The notes under the pieces: generated by a model | Told to the model about the DNA's origin: nothing | The model's input: the letters and a program-made list of their open reading frames with translations, nothing else | The model's database searches: none | In this document: in pieces, positions 9,205 to 16,458 of the stretch | Layout of the letters: every line of letters begins with the position of its first letter | Position numbering within the stretch: the stretch's first letter is position 1 | NCBI RefSeq assembly: GCF_000023025.1 | Contig: NC_012997.1 | Coordinates: 480,764-544,763 of the forward strand | DNA length: 64,000 nt | Reading direction: 5' to 3' | Origin: Teredinibacter turnerae T7901 | Lineage (GTDB): Bacteria > Pseudomonadota > Gammaproteobacteria > Pseudomonadales > Cellvibrionaceae | Made by a program: the position numbers and the translations under genes

Positions 9205-9260
9205 ACCAAAACCACGTTTAGGTTGCAGTGATCTCACGGACTTTTTTGATTAGGCGACGA

Positions 9261-9296
9261 GCTTCTAACCACTAGAGAGTTACTATTGGTTGGAAG
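9261..9296. other. Imperfect hairpin between hmp and flavin reductase gene
   Basis: GCTTC-T-AACCA pairs with TGGTT-G-GAAGC across a 14-base loop. It has no T run behind it, so it is not a standard terminator. It may attenuate read-through or stabilise an mRNA end. Confidence 0.35.
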
Positions 9297-9483
9297 CCGT
9301 AAGACTTGTTTATTGCTCTGCATCGTGACTCCTCCCAATAAGATTGTCCTATGTGGAACGTCCAGTTCGTACCTTACTCTGGTTGGAGCACCCTCAGTTT
9401 TTTTAGGTTATTCTGCCGCGATCGTAACAGTCGTCTGCTTACCGGATTTATGTCGGTCTAGATTAGAAGGAGAATCAACGTCA

Positions 9484-10110
9484 ATGCATCTCAATTTTTC
9501 GGAGCTTAGCCCGCTGCAACGCTACCTCACAATTGTACAAACCGTCACGCCGCGCCCAATCGCCTGGATTTTAAGTGACAGTGGGGAAGGGCGTTTTAAT
9601 CTCGCCCCCTACTCGTTTTTCACCGCGATTTGTGCCGATCCACCTTTACTGCTGGTGTCGGTGGGTAAAAAGCTCGCTGGCAAAGAAGCGGGGCAGGTAA
9701 AAGATACGAGTATTAATATTCGGGAACGCAAAGAATTTGTGGTGCATATTGCCAGTACAGCGCAAGCTGAGGCCCTGAACCAGTCTGCCGCGACCTTGGA
9801 TCACGCAATTTCGGAGGTGGATACGTTGGGTTTGGCTACGGCTGAATTGCCTGGCTTTCGCCTGCCGAGAATCGCTGATTGTTCCGTCGCTTTCGGGTGC
9901 ACCTTGTATCGCTTGGACGAAGTCGGCAACGCGCCGCAATCGGTGATTTACGGCGAGATTACCCACGCGTATATTGCGCCGGACGTGATCAGTAACGCGG
10001 ATACCGTGCCGCCGGGGATAGATCCACAAAAGCTGGACCCGCTCGCCAAATTAGGTGGGCCGCTCTACACCGGCTTGGGGGACATTCTCAATTTGCCACG
10101 CCCAGAATAA
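9484..10110 (+). CDS. Flavin reductase-like (FMN-binding split barrel) protein
   Basis: 208 residues. ATG 9484 is chosen because AAGGAGA lies about ten bases upstream and because the upstream extension of the frame to 9286 has no coding character. The N-terminus (VTPRPIAWI, NLAPYSFFTAICADPP) is the classic signature of the flavin reductase domain family that binds FMN and reduces flavin with NAD(P)H or acts as an FMN-dependent oxidoreductase. No partner monooxygenase is adjacent. It follows hmp but is separated by 279 bp with its own ribosome-binding site, so co-regulation with NO detoxification is only a possibility. Confidence 0.85.
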   Translation: MHLNFSELSPLQRYLTIVQTVTPRPIAWILSDSGEGRFNLAPYSFFTAICADPPLLLVSVGKKLAGKEAGQVKDTSINIRERKEFVVHIASTAQAEALNQSAATLDHAISEVDTLGLATAELPGFRLPRIADCSVAFGCTLYRLDEVGNAPQSVIYGEITHAYIAPDVISNADTVPPGIDPQKLDPLAKLGGPLYTGLGDILNLPRPE

Positions 10111-10152
10111 AAGTCGAGCGCGGAGAGGGGGAAGGATGTCAGTAAAAAAATG

Positions 10153-10197
10153 AGCGCGGCGCTCGACGCTTGGGAATCTATAAGCTGTCGCCGCGCT
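10153..10197. terminator. Possible shared hairpin between convergent genes
   Basis: AGCGCGGCG and CGCCGCGCT form a 9-bp stem with a 27-base loop between the flavin reductase gene (+) and the VWA-like gene (-). The loop is long and there is no T run on either side, so termination is uncertain. Confidence 0.35.
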
Positions 10198-10204
10198 GGG
10201 TATA

Positions 10205-11176
10205 TTAAATCGGTACGCAATAGCTGCCGAATGGCAGGATAATCAATTTTTCTCCCGCATCACAAGGCGATTCCGGGTCTGCTGCTGCGCGCATAACTTC
10301 GCGGATCGCCACATCCAAACCTTCCAGATTTGGCCCTACGTATTTAATATCACCGTCGGTGGCTTCCGCCAGAATTTCAGCCGGATTTTCCGAAGCGCTG
10401 GAGCCTACCGCCATCAACGAGTAATTTAACGCGTCCCCGGTTTGCATGTCGTAGCTAAATGGCATCGCTGCAAAACCGAAGGTGCTGGCGAGCATGCCGG
10501 GGAGCGGCTCGTTGGCAGGTACGAACGTGAAAAATCGTGTATTACATTCGTTCTCGATGGTGTCCACCACTTCGGCGAGAGTGGCTGGTCGGTTGACCAC
10601 ACCTGGGTCCGGGTAGCTTAAATCTTCTGGATAATTGTGATACACCAGCGGGCTGGTGAAATGGAAAATCAGCGTCATCTCTGTCGCTGGCAGTGGTTTA
10701 ACAAATCCCATATTGCTGGGCGGAATGTCACCATTATCCAGGTAAGATCCGTTGTTGTTCAGGTCATAGCCTGCACCAGAACACGCCTGGTAAATGGCTT
10801 CCAGTTGCGATTCCGGGGTATCGCCACCGTAGCCACTGACCAACCCATTAACCGCTGCAGAAAATACGGCAGTGTTGGTCGTAAGCTGTTGTTCCAGTTT
10901 GTACGCATATTCCCCGGCCGCCGCGTGGCCGTTCATTGGGAAGTCCAAGTGAGACGCTAACCCAAAACGGGCGCCAGGATACACTGCAGTTAATTCATTA
11001 AGCGTTTCCGCAGACGTAATTTCCGCTTTCCAGTCATCAATTAATGGTTGGGTGCTGCCGGTAGTATCAATGATATAAATAATATTGGTAGCGGCACTCG
11101 CGGTCGCAACACCGAGGCTTGCCAGAATGCCTGCAGCGCATTGCAACAACCGTTTATGTGATAGAAAATTTTTCAT
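10205..11176 (-). CDS. Exported von Willebrand factor A / integrin-beta-like domain protein
   Basis: 323 residues. The N-terminus is a Sec signal peptide (hydrophobic stretch about 10-28, ending TASA). Directly behind it, NIIYIIDTTGSTQP matches the first strand of a VWA domain with a MIDAS-like D-x-T-G-S. A later segment rich in GGDTPES is the second metal-site loop typical of integrin-beta-like VWA domains. The C-terminal region ends with a pair of Cys (SPCDAGEK and GSYCVPI) that could form a disulfide. It has no operon partner and no membrane anchor, so a secreted or periplasmic adhesion or binding role is inferred. No enzyme function is visible. Confidence 0.75.
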   Translation of the reverse strand: MKNFLSHKRLLQCAAGILASLGVATASAATNIIYIIDTTGSTQPLIDDWKAEITSAETLNELTAVYPGARFGLASHLDFPMNGHAAAGEYAYKLEQQLTTNTAVFSAAVNGLVSGYGGDTPESQLEAIYQACSGAGYDLNNNGSYLDNGDIPPSNMGFVKPLPATEMTLIFHFTSPLVYHNYPEDLSYPDPGVVNRPATLAEVVDTIENECNTRFFTFVPANEPLPGMLASTFGFAAMPFSYDMQTGDALNYSLMAVGSSASENPAEILAEATDGDIKYVGPNLEGLDVAIREVMRAAADPESPCDAGEKLIILPFGSYCVPI

Positions 11177-11799
11177 AGAGTCACCCTTTGGTTTGCAGGA
11201 AAATGTTGTGTGTGTGAGAAAGTGCTAAACCTGTTCTCTAAGCTGATTCGCAGGTCAAAAAAGTCCCTGGTAATTGAGCGTAGAGAAATAGTGAAAATTT
11301 GCAGCGACAACCCTGTCGTTATTATTTTTCGACATGCCACATAAAAGCTGAAATGGCTTTCGGGCGCGAGTTTACAATCTCGTTCGCTGGGATGCGTAGA
11401 ATGAATAGAAATATGAATTTCGATGACTTCAGGTTGCAGACAAAAAAACAATTACCTTAGTGTCAGGTTGTCGACCAGGATGTAAATCGATTTGAAGTTT
11501 ATTCTTGTTTTAAAACGTATTAGTTGTGTGAATTTTGTAATTTTTTGGTTCCGTTTTAATTGAAAAATTGATTGGATGGCCGCGAAGGTAACTATCTGGC
11601 AGTAAATTATTTCTCTATTTTTATATATAAATTACGGCTAATTTCTCGAGAGAAATATGGGGTGCTTGAGTTTGATCGGAAGCTACACCGCGACATAAAT
11701 CCGGTCGTTATTACAATAAAAGTAACTGGAAAAACACATATCGCTTAATTGCATATGTATGTCTGGTCAATATGGCAGAACCGCCCAATATCAGCGCCC
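11177..11799. other. AT-rich intergenic stretch at the left edge of the accessory island
   Basis: 623 bases with no ORF that has coding character. The part from about 11450 to 11760 is clearly richer in A and T than the flanking chromosome. I looked for a copy of the tRNA-Ile 3' end here as a distal attachment site and did not see one. The promoter of the VWA-like gene should lie near 11180-11300. Confidence 0.5.
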
Positions 11800-12027
11800 T
11801 TAGGTTGGTGGGTTTCGATGCTTTATTGTAAGCAGGTTTTGTTGGGGCGTTTCTAAAGCAGGTTGAGAGTTATCGTTTATCCGTCTAAATTCACTTCCGC
11901 TTTTTTTGGAGTGACGCAATGTAGCCTGAACCAATGCTCTTCCCATGAAGCCCAGCTCGCCTGCAACTTTTGCATCTTCTTCCTCAATTGCGAGCGCTTC
12001 ATCGATGAGCTTGGAGATATCAGGCAC
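11800..12027 (-). pseudogene. Truncated plasmid replication protein RepA remnant
   Basis: 75 residues. The first about 45 residues (start MPDISKLIDEALAIEEEDAK, then GELGFMGRALVQATL) match my memory of the N-terminus of plasmid-encoded RepA proteins found on broad-host-range plasmids and integrated elements. Such proteins run to roughly 280-300 residues; here the similarity stops near residue 50 and the rest is unrelated sequence before a stop. I therefore call a decayed fragment. It lies downstream of an AlpA-like gene on the same strand, which fits a degraded integrated replicon. A BLAST of the first 45 residues would settle this. Confidence 0.6.
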
Positions 12028-12140
12028 TGTTTAGTTACCTACAGGTCCCGTGGCCACCATACTGGGCGGCACGTAATTCACCGGGCCTAGCGCGAAATTG
12101 GAGGCGTCGGTAATATCCAATGTTTTTGAAGGTCGCGTGG

Positions 12141-12344
12141 TTACAGAGGGCCTCCGCTACTTCTCTGCTCTTCGAGCCAGGCGTGAAAAGCGGATTCTGG
12201 GAATAGTCGTCTCTGGCCAATTTTCACGGATGGTGGCATTGGTTCACCTCTACAATGCTGGTTTCTTAGCCCGCCAGTTGACATGCAAAGAAGCGAGGTC
12301 ACTTGCTCGTAGGTGAGGTATCGCTCTTGTTTTTGAGTATCCAT
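12141..12344 (-). CDS. AlpA-family / excisionase-like HTH regulator
   Basis: 67 residues. ATG 12344 has GGAG eight bases upstream; an in-frame start at 12362 is less well placed. The sequence YLTYEQVTSLLCMS, a short turn, PPSVKIGQRRLFPESAFHAWL is the winged-HTH pattern of AlpA/MerR-like excisionases: a helix-turn-helix, then a conserved R-x-x-F and a terminal W helix. Such proteins control excision or integrase expression in prophage-like and satellite elements. It is divergent from the unknown gene at 12456 and upstream of the RepA remnant. No integrase gene is present in the window. Confidence 0.75.
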   Translation of the reverse strand: MDTQKQERYLTYEQVTSLLCMSTGGLRNQHCRGEPMPPSVKIGQRRLFPESAFHAWLEEQRSSGGPL

Positions 12345-12414
12345 CGTTACTCCAAATGGCATTAAATTGCATGGAGTGATAGTGGATGATTGACTCTGGG
12401 TGAGGGACCTTAAG

Positions 12415-12442
12415 GTGTCTTTTAGAGAAAATGAAAAGACAC
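12415..12442. promoter_or_regulatory. Operator-like inverted repeat in the alpA / unknown-gene divergent region
   Basis: GTGTCTTTT and AAAAGACAC form a perfect 9-bp inverted repeat with a 10-base centre, ending 13 bases before ATG 12456. Its place between divergent genes, one of which is a DNA-binding regulator, suggests a regulator site. Confidence 0.45.
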
Positions 12443-12455
12443 TTGAAGGGCGGTC

Positions 12456-13361
12456 ATGAGAGAACAGGCAAAATCAGTGTCTGCGTTTGCAGCAAACCCC
12501 TTGCGAGCTCGAATATTGATTAGGGAGCTGGAGCGCAAGTGCTTGGAAGTAAAGCCTGCCGCCTCCGGTGAAAAGTTTGATCGCTATGAGCATCTCAACC
12601 GATTTATTGCCTGTCATAGAAACTCAAAAAAGCGTTTTGATTTACCACGGCGTCCATTTTTCCGGTGGCGCAACGGCGAGGCGTTGCCAAACCTGACGAA
12701 CCGCAGGCTGATCGACGGGCTATTTGATGTGGATCTGGGGAGCAAGCGGGGTGGTCGGAGCATTAATGGCCCTGAGCAGACGCTGCTGGTGGCGTTGGAT
12801 TTAATCAGCCGAAGCAACGCGCCAAATAACCAGGAGACATTGACCGAAGCTGAGGAAATTTTGGCCGTGGTTAATTCTGCGGTGTGCGATTTGATTCCCA
12901 GAATCCCTAACCTGAAGAGACCGAAATTCACTTCTTACCGGGGCGGTAAGGCCCTGACTTCATCGGCAAACCAAAAATCAAGCCGCTATGCAGTGTGGTC
13001 GAAAAAGAGGCCTGTGGCTTATCCATTTATTGTCGAACGTATCAATCCCTATGATTCAGTAAGTCCTCTTTGCGCGGCGTTGTTGTACCTGGTTAAGCCA
13101 AACATCCAAACGTATCTGCCGGATGGCCTTGCACAAGCACTACTGCTGGATGTTATTAGCGGTGTAATAGCTGCCTATATTGTGATGCTTCACTGGAATC
13201 CTTCAGAGTTCCAGACGGGTGGTCTGCTCGTTGATTTATATCGGATGGTTTATCGGATTTTTCTCTCTGGAGAGGCCAAGGTGAGCCAGAAAGGTACGGA
13301 GCTGGTGAGAGAAGTTTTTATAATCGTTTGTCAGAATGTCCTGAAAAGCCTGACAAATTAA
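12456..13361 (+). CDS. Unknown island protein, probably truncated by a frameshift
   Basis: 301 residues with no family I recognise. AAGGG stands six bases before the ATG. The N-terminal part is basic (Arg/Lys-rich to about residue 100), the middle holds a hydrophobic stretch around residues 218-250 (LAQALLLDVISGVIAAYIVML) that could be buried or membrane-associated. The C-terminus ends soon after a run of five T at 13315-13319. Reading on in the -1 frame from that run gives YNRLSECPEKPDKLIDRF and about 60 further residues to 13513. An intact ancestor of about 360 residues is therefore likely. It is the only plus-strand gene of the island. Confidence 0.55.
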   Translation: MREQAKSVSAFAANPLRARILIRELERKCLEVKPAASGEKFDRYEHLNRFIACHRNSKKRFDLPRRPFFRWRNGEALPNLTNRRLIDGLFDVDLGSKRGGRSINGPEQTLLVALDLISRSNAPNNQETLTEAEEILAVVNSAVCDLIPRIPNLKRPKFTSYRGGKALTSSANQKSSRYAVWSKKRPVAYPFIVERINPYDSVSPLCAALLYLVKPNIQTYLPDGLAQALLLDVISGVIAAYIVMLHWNPSEFQTGGLLVDLYRMVYRIFLSGEAKVSQKGTELVREVFIIVCQNVLKSLTN

Positions 13362-13513
13362 TTGACAGGTTCAGCCAGCTAGAAAGCCTGATTCGCAACT
13401 ATACCTGTCGTTCTGAATTGTCTATGGATGAATTCACTTCTGAGGTTTGCCCGATAGACCCTGACGACCAAGACGCAGTTACAGGTTGGTGGAAACCGGA
13501 GCGGGCATCATAA
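13328..13513 (+). pseudogene. C-terminal continuation of the 12456 protein in the -1 frame
   Basis: 61 residues, overlapping the end of the upstream ORF by 34 bases. There is no ATG near its beginning (only TTG 13328) and no ribosome-binding site, but the composition is protein-like and ends WWKPERAS. The frame joins the upstream one smoothly at the T run 13315-13319. I read it as the detached tail of that gene, through mutation, sequencing error or slippage. Confidence 0.45.
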
Positions 13514-13524
13514 GATGAATACTT

Positions 13525-14808
13525 TCAGCCAAGTGAAAATATTAGTGGTAGTTGGCTGTATTCGATTAAGTCTGTGCTGGCAATCTGTGTTGCAGACCTT
13601 CTAATTCCCCCTTTATTTGTTCGGATAACCAGCTCTTTTGTCTCAATAGCAGATTGCAGTGCATCCTTAATGTGAGATTCAGATGCGACGGTGAAACTAC
13701 CCAATTGATCGGTGAGCTGGGAAAAAGAAATGGGGCCTTTCGTTTCAAATATATGTCTGGGTAGTTCCTCAGACAGGGCTTTTACGCAACGCTTTTCTGT
13801 CTCTTCGTTTAGAACTTTTTCGTCGCACAGTTCTAAGCTATTTTGGCCGGGTATTTGAAATGCCTGATATCCAAGGCCATAGATGCCAGCACCAAGGTGA
13901 TGAGAAAAATAAGGTTGGTTATTTGCGTGCTTCCAGTGAATATCCATCATAACATCACGTGCACGGTATACATTTGATAAATGAACAAGCCAATATGCGC
14001 GCCCTTTCTTAGGGTGTATAAAAAACAGAGTAATATGTTTGGCGCCTGATGCTTTGAAAATGGCATTTGCTAGCTGCTCCTGAATTGCAGCGTGCCAATT
14101 TCCAGCTTCCTTAAACTCTGCAAGGCGTTTCCACGATATGTATTCGTCGAGCTGAATGTTCGAGAATGCTTTTCTGTTGCTTGGGGTATCCGAGATGTAA
14201 CTTTGCGCAGCGTCAAAATTGAAAGTGAGTATGATTTCTCCGTTGGACAGTTCGGTTAGAACCTTTCGGGCAATTGAAAACGGGACATCTTTGTATGAGT
14301 ATTGATCAAGAATAAATATAGCTCTTTGAGTGCGGGGATTTCGTTTTTTTATCCTTTCTATTATGCCGGTGGCCGCTTCTGCAAAACTAGTATTATGAAG
14401 AAAGGCATTGTTTTGAAGTAGGCCGCTAAAATTAGATTGCTGGATTTCATAGCGTAGGAAATCAAGGTGGGTCGGCTCTTTCTCAATGAAATGGTATTCA
14501 GCATCAATGCACCGATTTTTCTTACTGCCAATGTTTATAGTGGCTTCAGCCTCTTTTATGGCGCGCAAAATAAGGAAAGGAGATCCGTCAACGGGAGTTT
14601 TACTCAGTGCGTCTACATACTTTCCTCCTCCAGCGAAGCCATCAACAATAGTCATTGAGAGCTTTTCCATCGCGTAATGCGCCATTACCACTTCTACATA
14701 TCGTTTTAAATAGTCGGATATTATGTGGTGCTTGGTTTGACTGTGCTCGTCCAGCGATGGTAGGGCCTGACCGATTTCCCACTCATATTTTTTTGATTTT
14801 TTTCCCAT
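13525..14808 (-). CDS. tcmP: Three-Cys-motif partner protein TcmP
   Basis: 427 residues. The protein matches the TcmP family, named because its members sit beside three-Cys Gp37/Gp68 proteins, exactly as here with only 14 bp between the genes. From the sequence, the N-terminal domain looks like a Rossmann methyltransferase: TIVDGFAGGGKY resembles SAM motif I, HFIEKEPTH the acidic end of strand 2, and FILDQYSYKDVP the motif IV loop. The C-terminal about 100 residues (SFSQLTDQLGSF through VIRTNKGGIRR) look like a winged-helix DNA-binding domain. Function is not established for the family; a role in modification or defence is inference. The local base composition is lower in GC than the core genes, consistent with acquisition. 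Confidence 0.8.
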   Translation of the reverse strand: MGKKSKKYEWEIGQALPSLDEHSQTKHHIISDYLKRYVEVVMAHYAMEKLSMTIVDGFAGGGKYVDALSKTPVDGSPFLILRAIKEAEATINIGSKKNRCIDAEYHFIEKEPTHLDFLRYEIQQSNFSGLLQNNAFLHNTSFAEAATGIIERIKKRNPRTQRAIFILDQYSYKDVPFSIARKVLTELSNGEIILTFNFDAAQSYISDTPSNRKAFSNIQLDEYISWKRLAEFKEAGNWHAAIQEQLANAIFKASGAKHITLFFIHPKKGRAYWLVHLSNVYRARDVMMDIHWKHANNQPYFSHHLGAGIYGLGYQAFQIPGQNSLELCDEKVLNEETEKRCVKALSEELPRHIFETKGPISFSQLTDQLGSFTVASESHIKDALQSAIETKELVIRTNKGGIRRSATQIASTDLIEYSQLPLIFSLG

Positions 14809-14822
14809 CGGCCCTTCCTTAG

Positions 14823-15566
14823 TTACACCGCTATAGTGGGGATCATGTCCCAGGTTTTACCTTCGAGCTTACGGCCATTGGCACTTTTGGAGCGCTTTAC
14901 ACCATCTGCTCCCCAGGCTCCCCACTGCTTGAAGAAAAAATCGACCCCAGCTTTATTGCATTGATTCCTGATTGATAGGACCCATTGCTCGTTCATAGGC
15001 CGCGCTTTAGCGCCAGATTCTCCACCGACAATAACCCAGTGAATTCCTTTGAGCCTTATTCGCCCCAAGCCTTCCAACAAGGGCTCTATCGATAAGAATC
15101 TTGTTTCAGCGTCAATTTCTTGTAGGTGAGGTATTCTAGCTAGGCCATATTTTCTATCTTCCACTGATACACCGATCCAAGCATTCTTGGGAACTTTGCG
15201 ATTTTTAAAATAATCCCTCATGCGCTCTGAGCGCTTGGTTAATATCTGATATATGTGATGGGGCGTTTGGGTAATAACTCCAAAAACTTTATCAATGTAC
15301 TCGAAAGGCACCTCTTCATGAAACAAATCGCTCATGGAGTTCACGAAATACATTGTTGACTTTTTACGCTCCAGAGGCTGAGTTAGCCTTTCAGGCAGCA
15401 AGTTGATTTCACTAAACTCTTTTTCGTAACCTGGTGTGCCCATCGCGCGCAAACGCTTTGAAAGCGTCTCTGCATAGCAATGCTTACACCCTGGCGAAAC
15501 TTTTGTACAGCCAGTAACCGGGTTCCAAGTCTGTTCTGTCCACTCTATTTTGCTCATTGAGGCCAT
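14823..15566 (-). CDS. Phage Gp37/Gp68 family (DUF5131) three-Cys-motif protein
   Basis: 247 residues. It begins with the family's hallmark IEWTEQTWNPVTGC and three cysteines C20, C27 and C30 in the pattern C-x6-C-x2-C, similar to but not identical with a radical SAM CxxxCxxC cluster. Later motifs FVNSMSDLFHE, HIYQILTKR, WIGVSVED and WVIVGGESG are standard for this family, first noted in mycobacteriophages. AAGGGG lies seven bases before ATG 15566; a second ATG at 15557 is spaced less well. It is the first gene of a two-gene operon with tcmP. An Fe-S cluster and SAM chemistry are suspected from the cysteines, but the reaction is unknown. Confidence 0.85.
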   Translation of the reverse strand: MASMSKIEWTEQTWNPVTGCTKVSPGCKHCYAETLSKRLRAMGTPGYEKEFSEINLLPERLTQPLERKKSTMYFVNSMSDLFHEEVPFEYIDKVFGVITQTPHHIYQILTKRSERMRDYFKNRKVPKNAWIGVSVEDRKYGLARIPHLQEIDAETRFLSIEPLLEGLGRIRLKGIHWVIVGGESGAKARPMNEQWVLSIRNQCNKAGVDFFFKQWGAWGADGVKRSKSANGRKLEGKTWDMIPTIAV

Positions 15567-15966
15567 GATGTTGCCCCTTGGTTAGTCAAACTTCTGATGG
15601 TAAGCAGGGGCGTCTCCTATTAAGTCTAGCTATCGTCAGGCGCTTCTCTCTGTACCGGCGTTTTCTTTAAATATTGCGAGGCAAACCAAGCAGTCTATTC
15701 AATGTTTCTTTTCCAATCTACAAATGCTAGGAGTTGCTGTATGTATGTACAGTTTATTTGCCAGTGCATTGAAGATCAAGAATTGTGTTGAGGGTGCCTG
15801 CCTAGTTTCGCTAACCCCGGTGTAACCCCGGAAAATTTAACGAACGATAGCCACTAAGGCGAGCAGGGCTGGGAGGGGACGAGTTGGGCGCACGTATTTT
15901 TGAACCCCGGAGGGAAGCACCAGAAACCGCCAAATCCATTTAACTTGCTGATTTTAAAGGTTTAAA
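15567..15966. other. Intergenic stretch between the island genes and the tRNA
   Basis: 400 bases holding the presumed promoter of the Gp37/Gp68-tcmP operon. Three CCCCGG-containing tracts occur at about 15815-15835 and 15904. No ORF or second attachment site is seen. Confidence 0.45.
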
Positions 15967-16043
15967 TGGTGGGCCTGCTCGGACTTGAACCGAGGACCTA
16001 ACGATTATGAGTCGTGTGCTCTAACCAACTGAGCTACAGGCCC
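15967..16043 (-). tRNA. tRNA-Ile (CAT anticodon, lysidine-type tRNA-Ile2)
   Basis: 77 bases read on the minus strand, starting GGGCCTGTAGCTCAG and ending with a genome-encoded CCA. The acceptor stem (GGGCCTG/CAGGCCC), D arm and T arm (CTCGG/CCGAG) pair fully. The anticodon loop is CTCATAA, so the anticodon is CAT. The body resembles tRNA-Ile2, whose C34 is changed to lysidine, more than initiator or elongator tRNA-Met. The 27:43 pair of the anticodon stem is a C-T mismatch, which is odd. It lies downstream of rpoD, a position known for a CAT tRNA in pseudomonads. Confidence 0.93.
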
Positions 16044-16062
16044 ATTTAAACTTTTTTCACCC

Positions 16063-16112
16063 TGGCCTATTGATTATGAGTCGGATGCTCTAACCAACTG
16101 AGCTAAAGGCCC
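16063..16112 (-). pseudogene. Truncated second copy of the tRNA-Ile(CAT) gene
   Basis: On the minus strand this copy keeps the first about 45 bases of the tRNA: acceptor 5' strand, D arm and anticodon loop (GACTCATAATC), with three differences from the intact copy over 42 bases. The 3' side of the anticodon stem no longer pairs, and the T arm and 3' acceptor are missing. It cannot make a functional tRNA. It lies just 5' of the intact gene, so it is a duplication or recombination scar. Confidence 0.85.
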
Positions 16113-16331
16113 TTAAAGAGGTAGTTCCAGCGCTGCTGTGCTACTGGATGGGGGCGGTATTTTCTTCGAAAATCAGGTACATAGCAAGGAATTATTGGGG
16201 GCTAGCGCGTGCAATAGGCTTTGGATCGGGGTTTTGCGGGGTTGTGCCTGGTTTATGGATTTAGTGTATGCACCGTTAGGCCAAAAAACTCATTGTTGGG
16301 CTGCCAAACCGCGATGTGCCGCGCAATATGC

Positions 16332-16394
16332 CCCTGTTCCCTGTTCCCTGTTCCCTGTTCCCTGTTCCCTGTTCCCTGTTCCCTGTTCCCTGTT
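16332..16394. repeat. Heptanucleotide tandem repeat (CCCTGTT)9
   Basis: Nine perfect copies of CCCTGTT, immediately followed by a partial copy. It lies in non-coding DNA between the tRNA remnant and the rpoD terminator. Such 7-mers expand and shrink by slippage. It creates short artificial ORFs with a seven-residue period, which I do not treat as genes. Confidence 0.97.
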
Positions 16395-16420
16395 CCTTCA
16401 GGGGTAAGTTTCACTTGCCC

Positions 16421-16449
16421 ATAAAAAACGGCGCTCTGGGCGCCGTTTT
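16421..16449 (-). terminator. Rho-independent terminator of rpoD
   Basis: AAAACGGCGC and GCGCCGTTTT form a 10-bp stem with a 5-base loop. On the minus strand it is followed by a six-T run, ten bases after the rpoD stop codon. Confidence 0.92.
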
Positions 16450-16458
16450 GGGGAGGGT

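Noticed and set aside
11173-11451. 92-codon minus-strand ORF upstream of the VWA-like gene
   Set aside because: It overlaps the start of the VWA-like gene, has low-complexity composition and no ribosome-binding site.
11177-12140. Distal attachment-site copy of the tRNA 3' end
   Set aside because: I searched by eye for the sequence around 15967-15990 and found no matching stretch here.
12035-12220. 61-codon minus-strand ORF between AlpA-like and RepA remnant
   Set aside because: It overlaps the well-supported AlpA-like frame and has no family features.
16332-16394. Possible CRISPR array
   Set aside because: It is a direct tandem repeat of seven bases with no spacers.
16138-16424. Two ORFs of 67-89 codons across the heptanucleotide repeat
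   Set aside because: They are produced by the CCCTGTT repeat, which translates as a seven-residue period; no coding character outside it.
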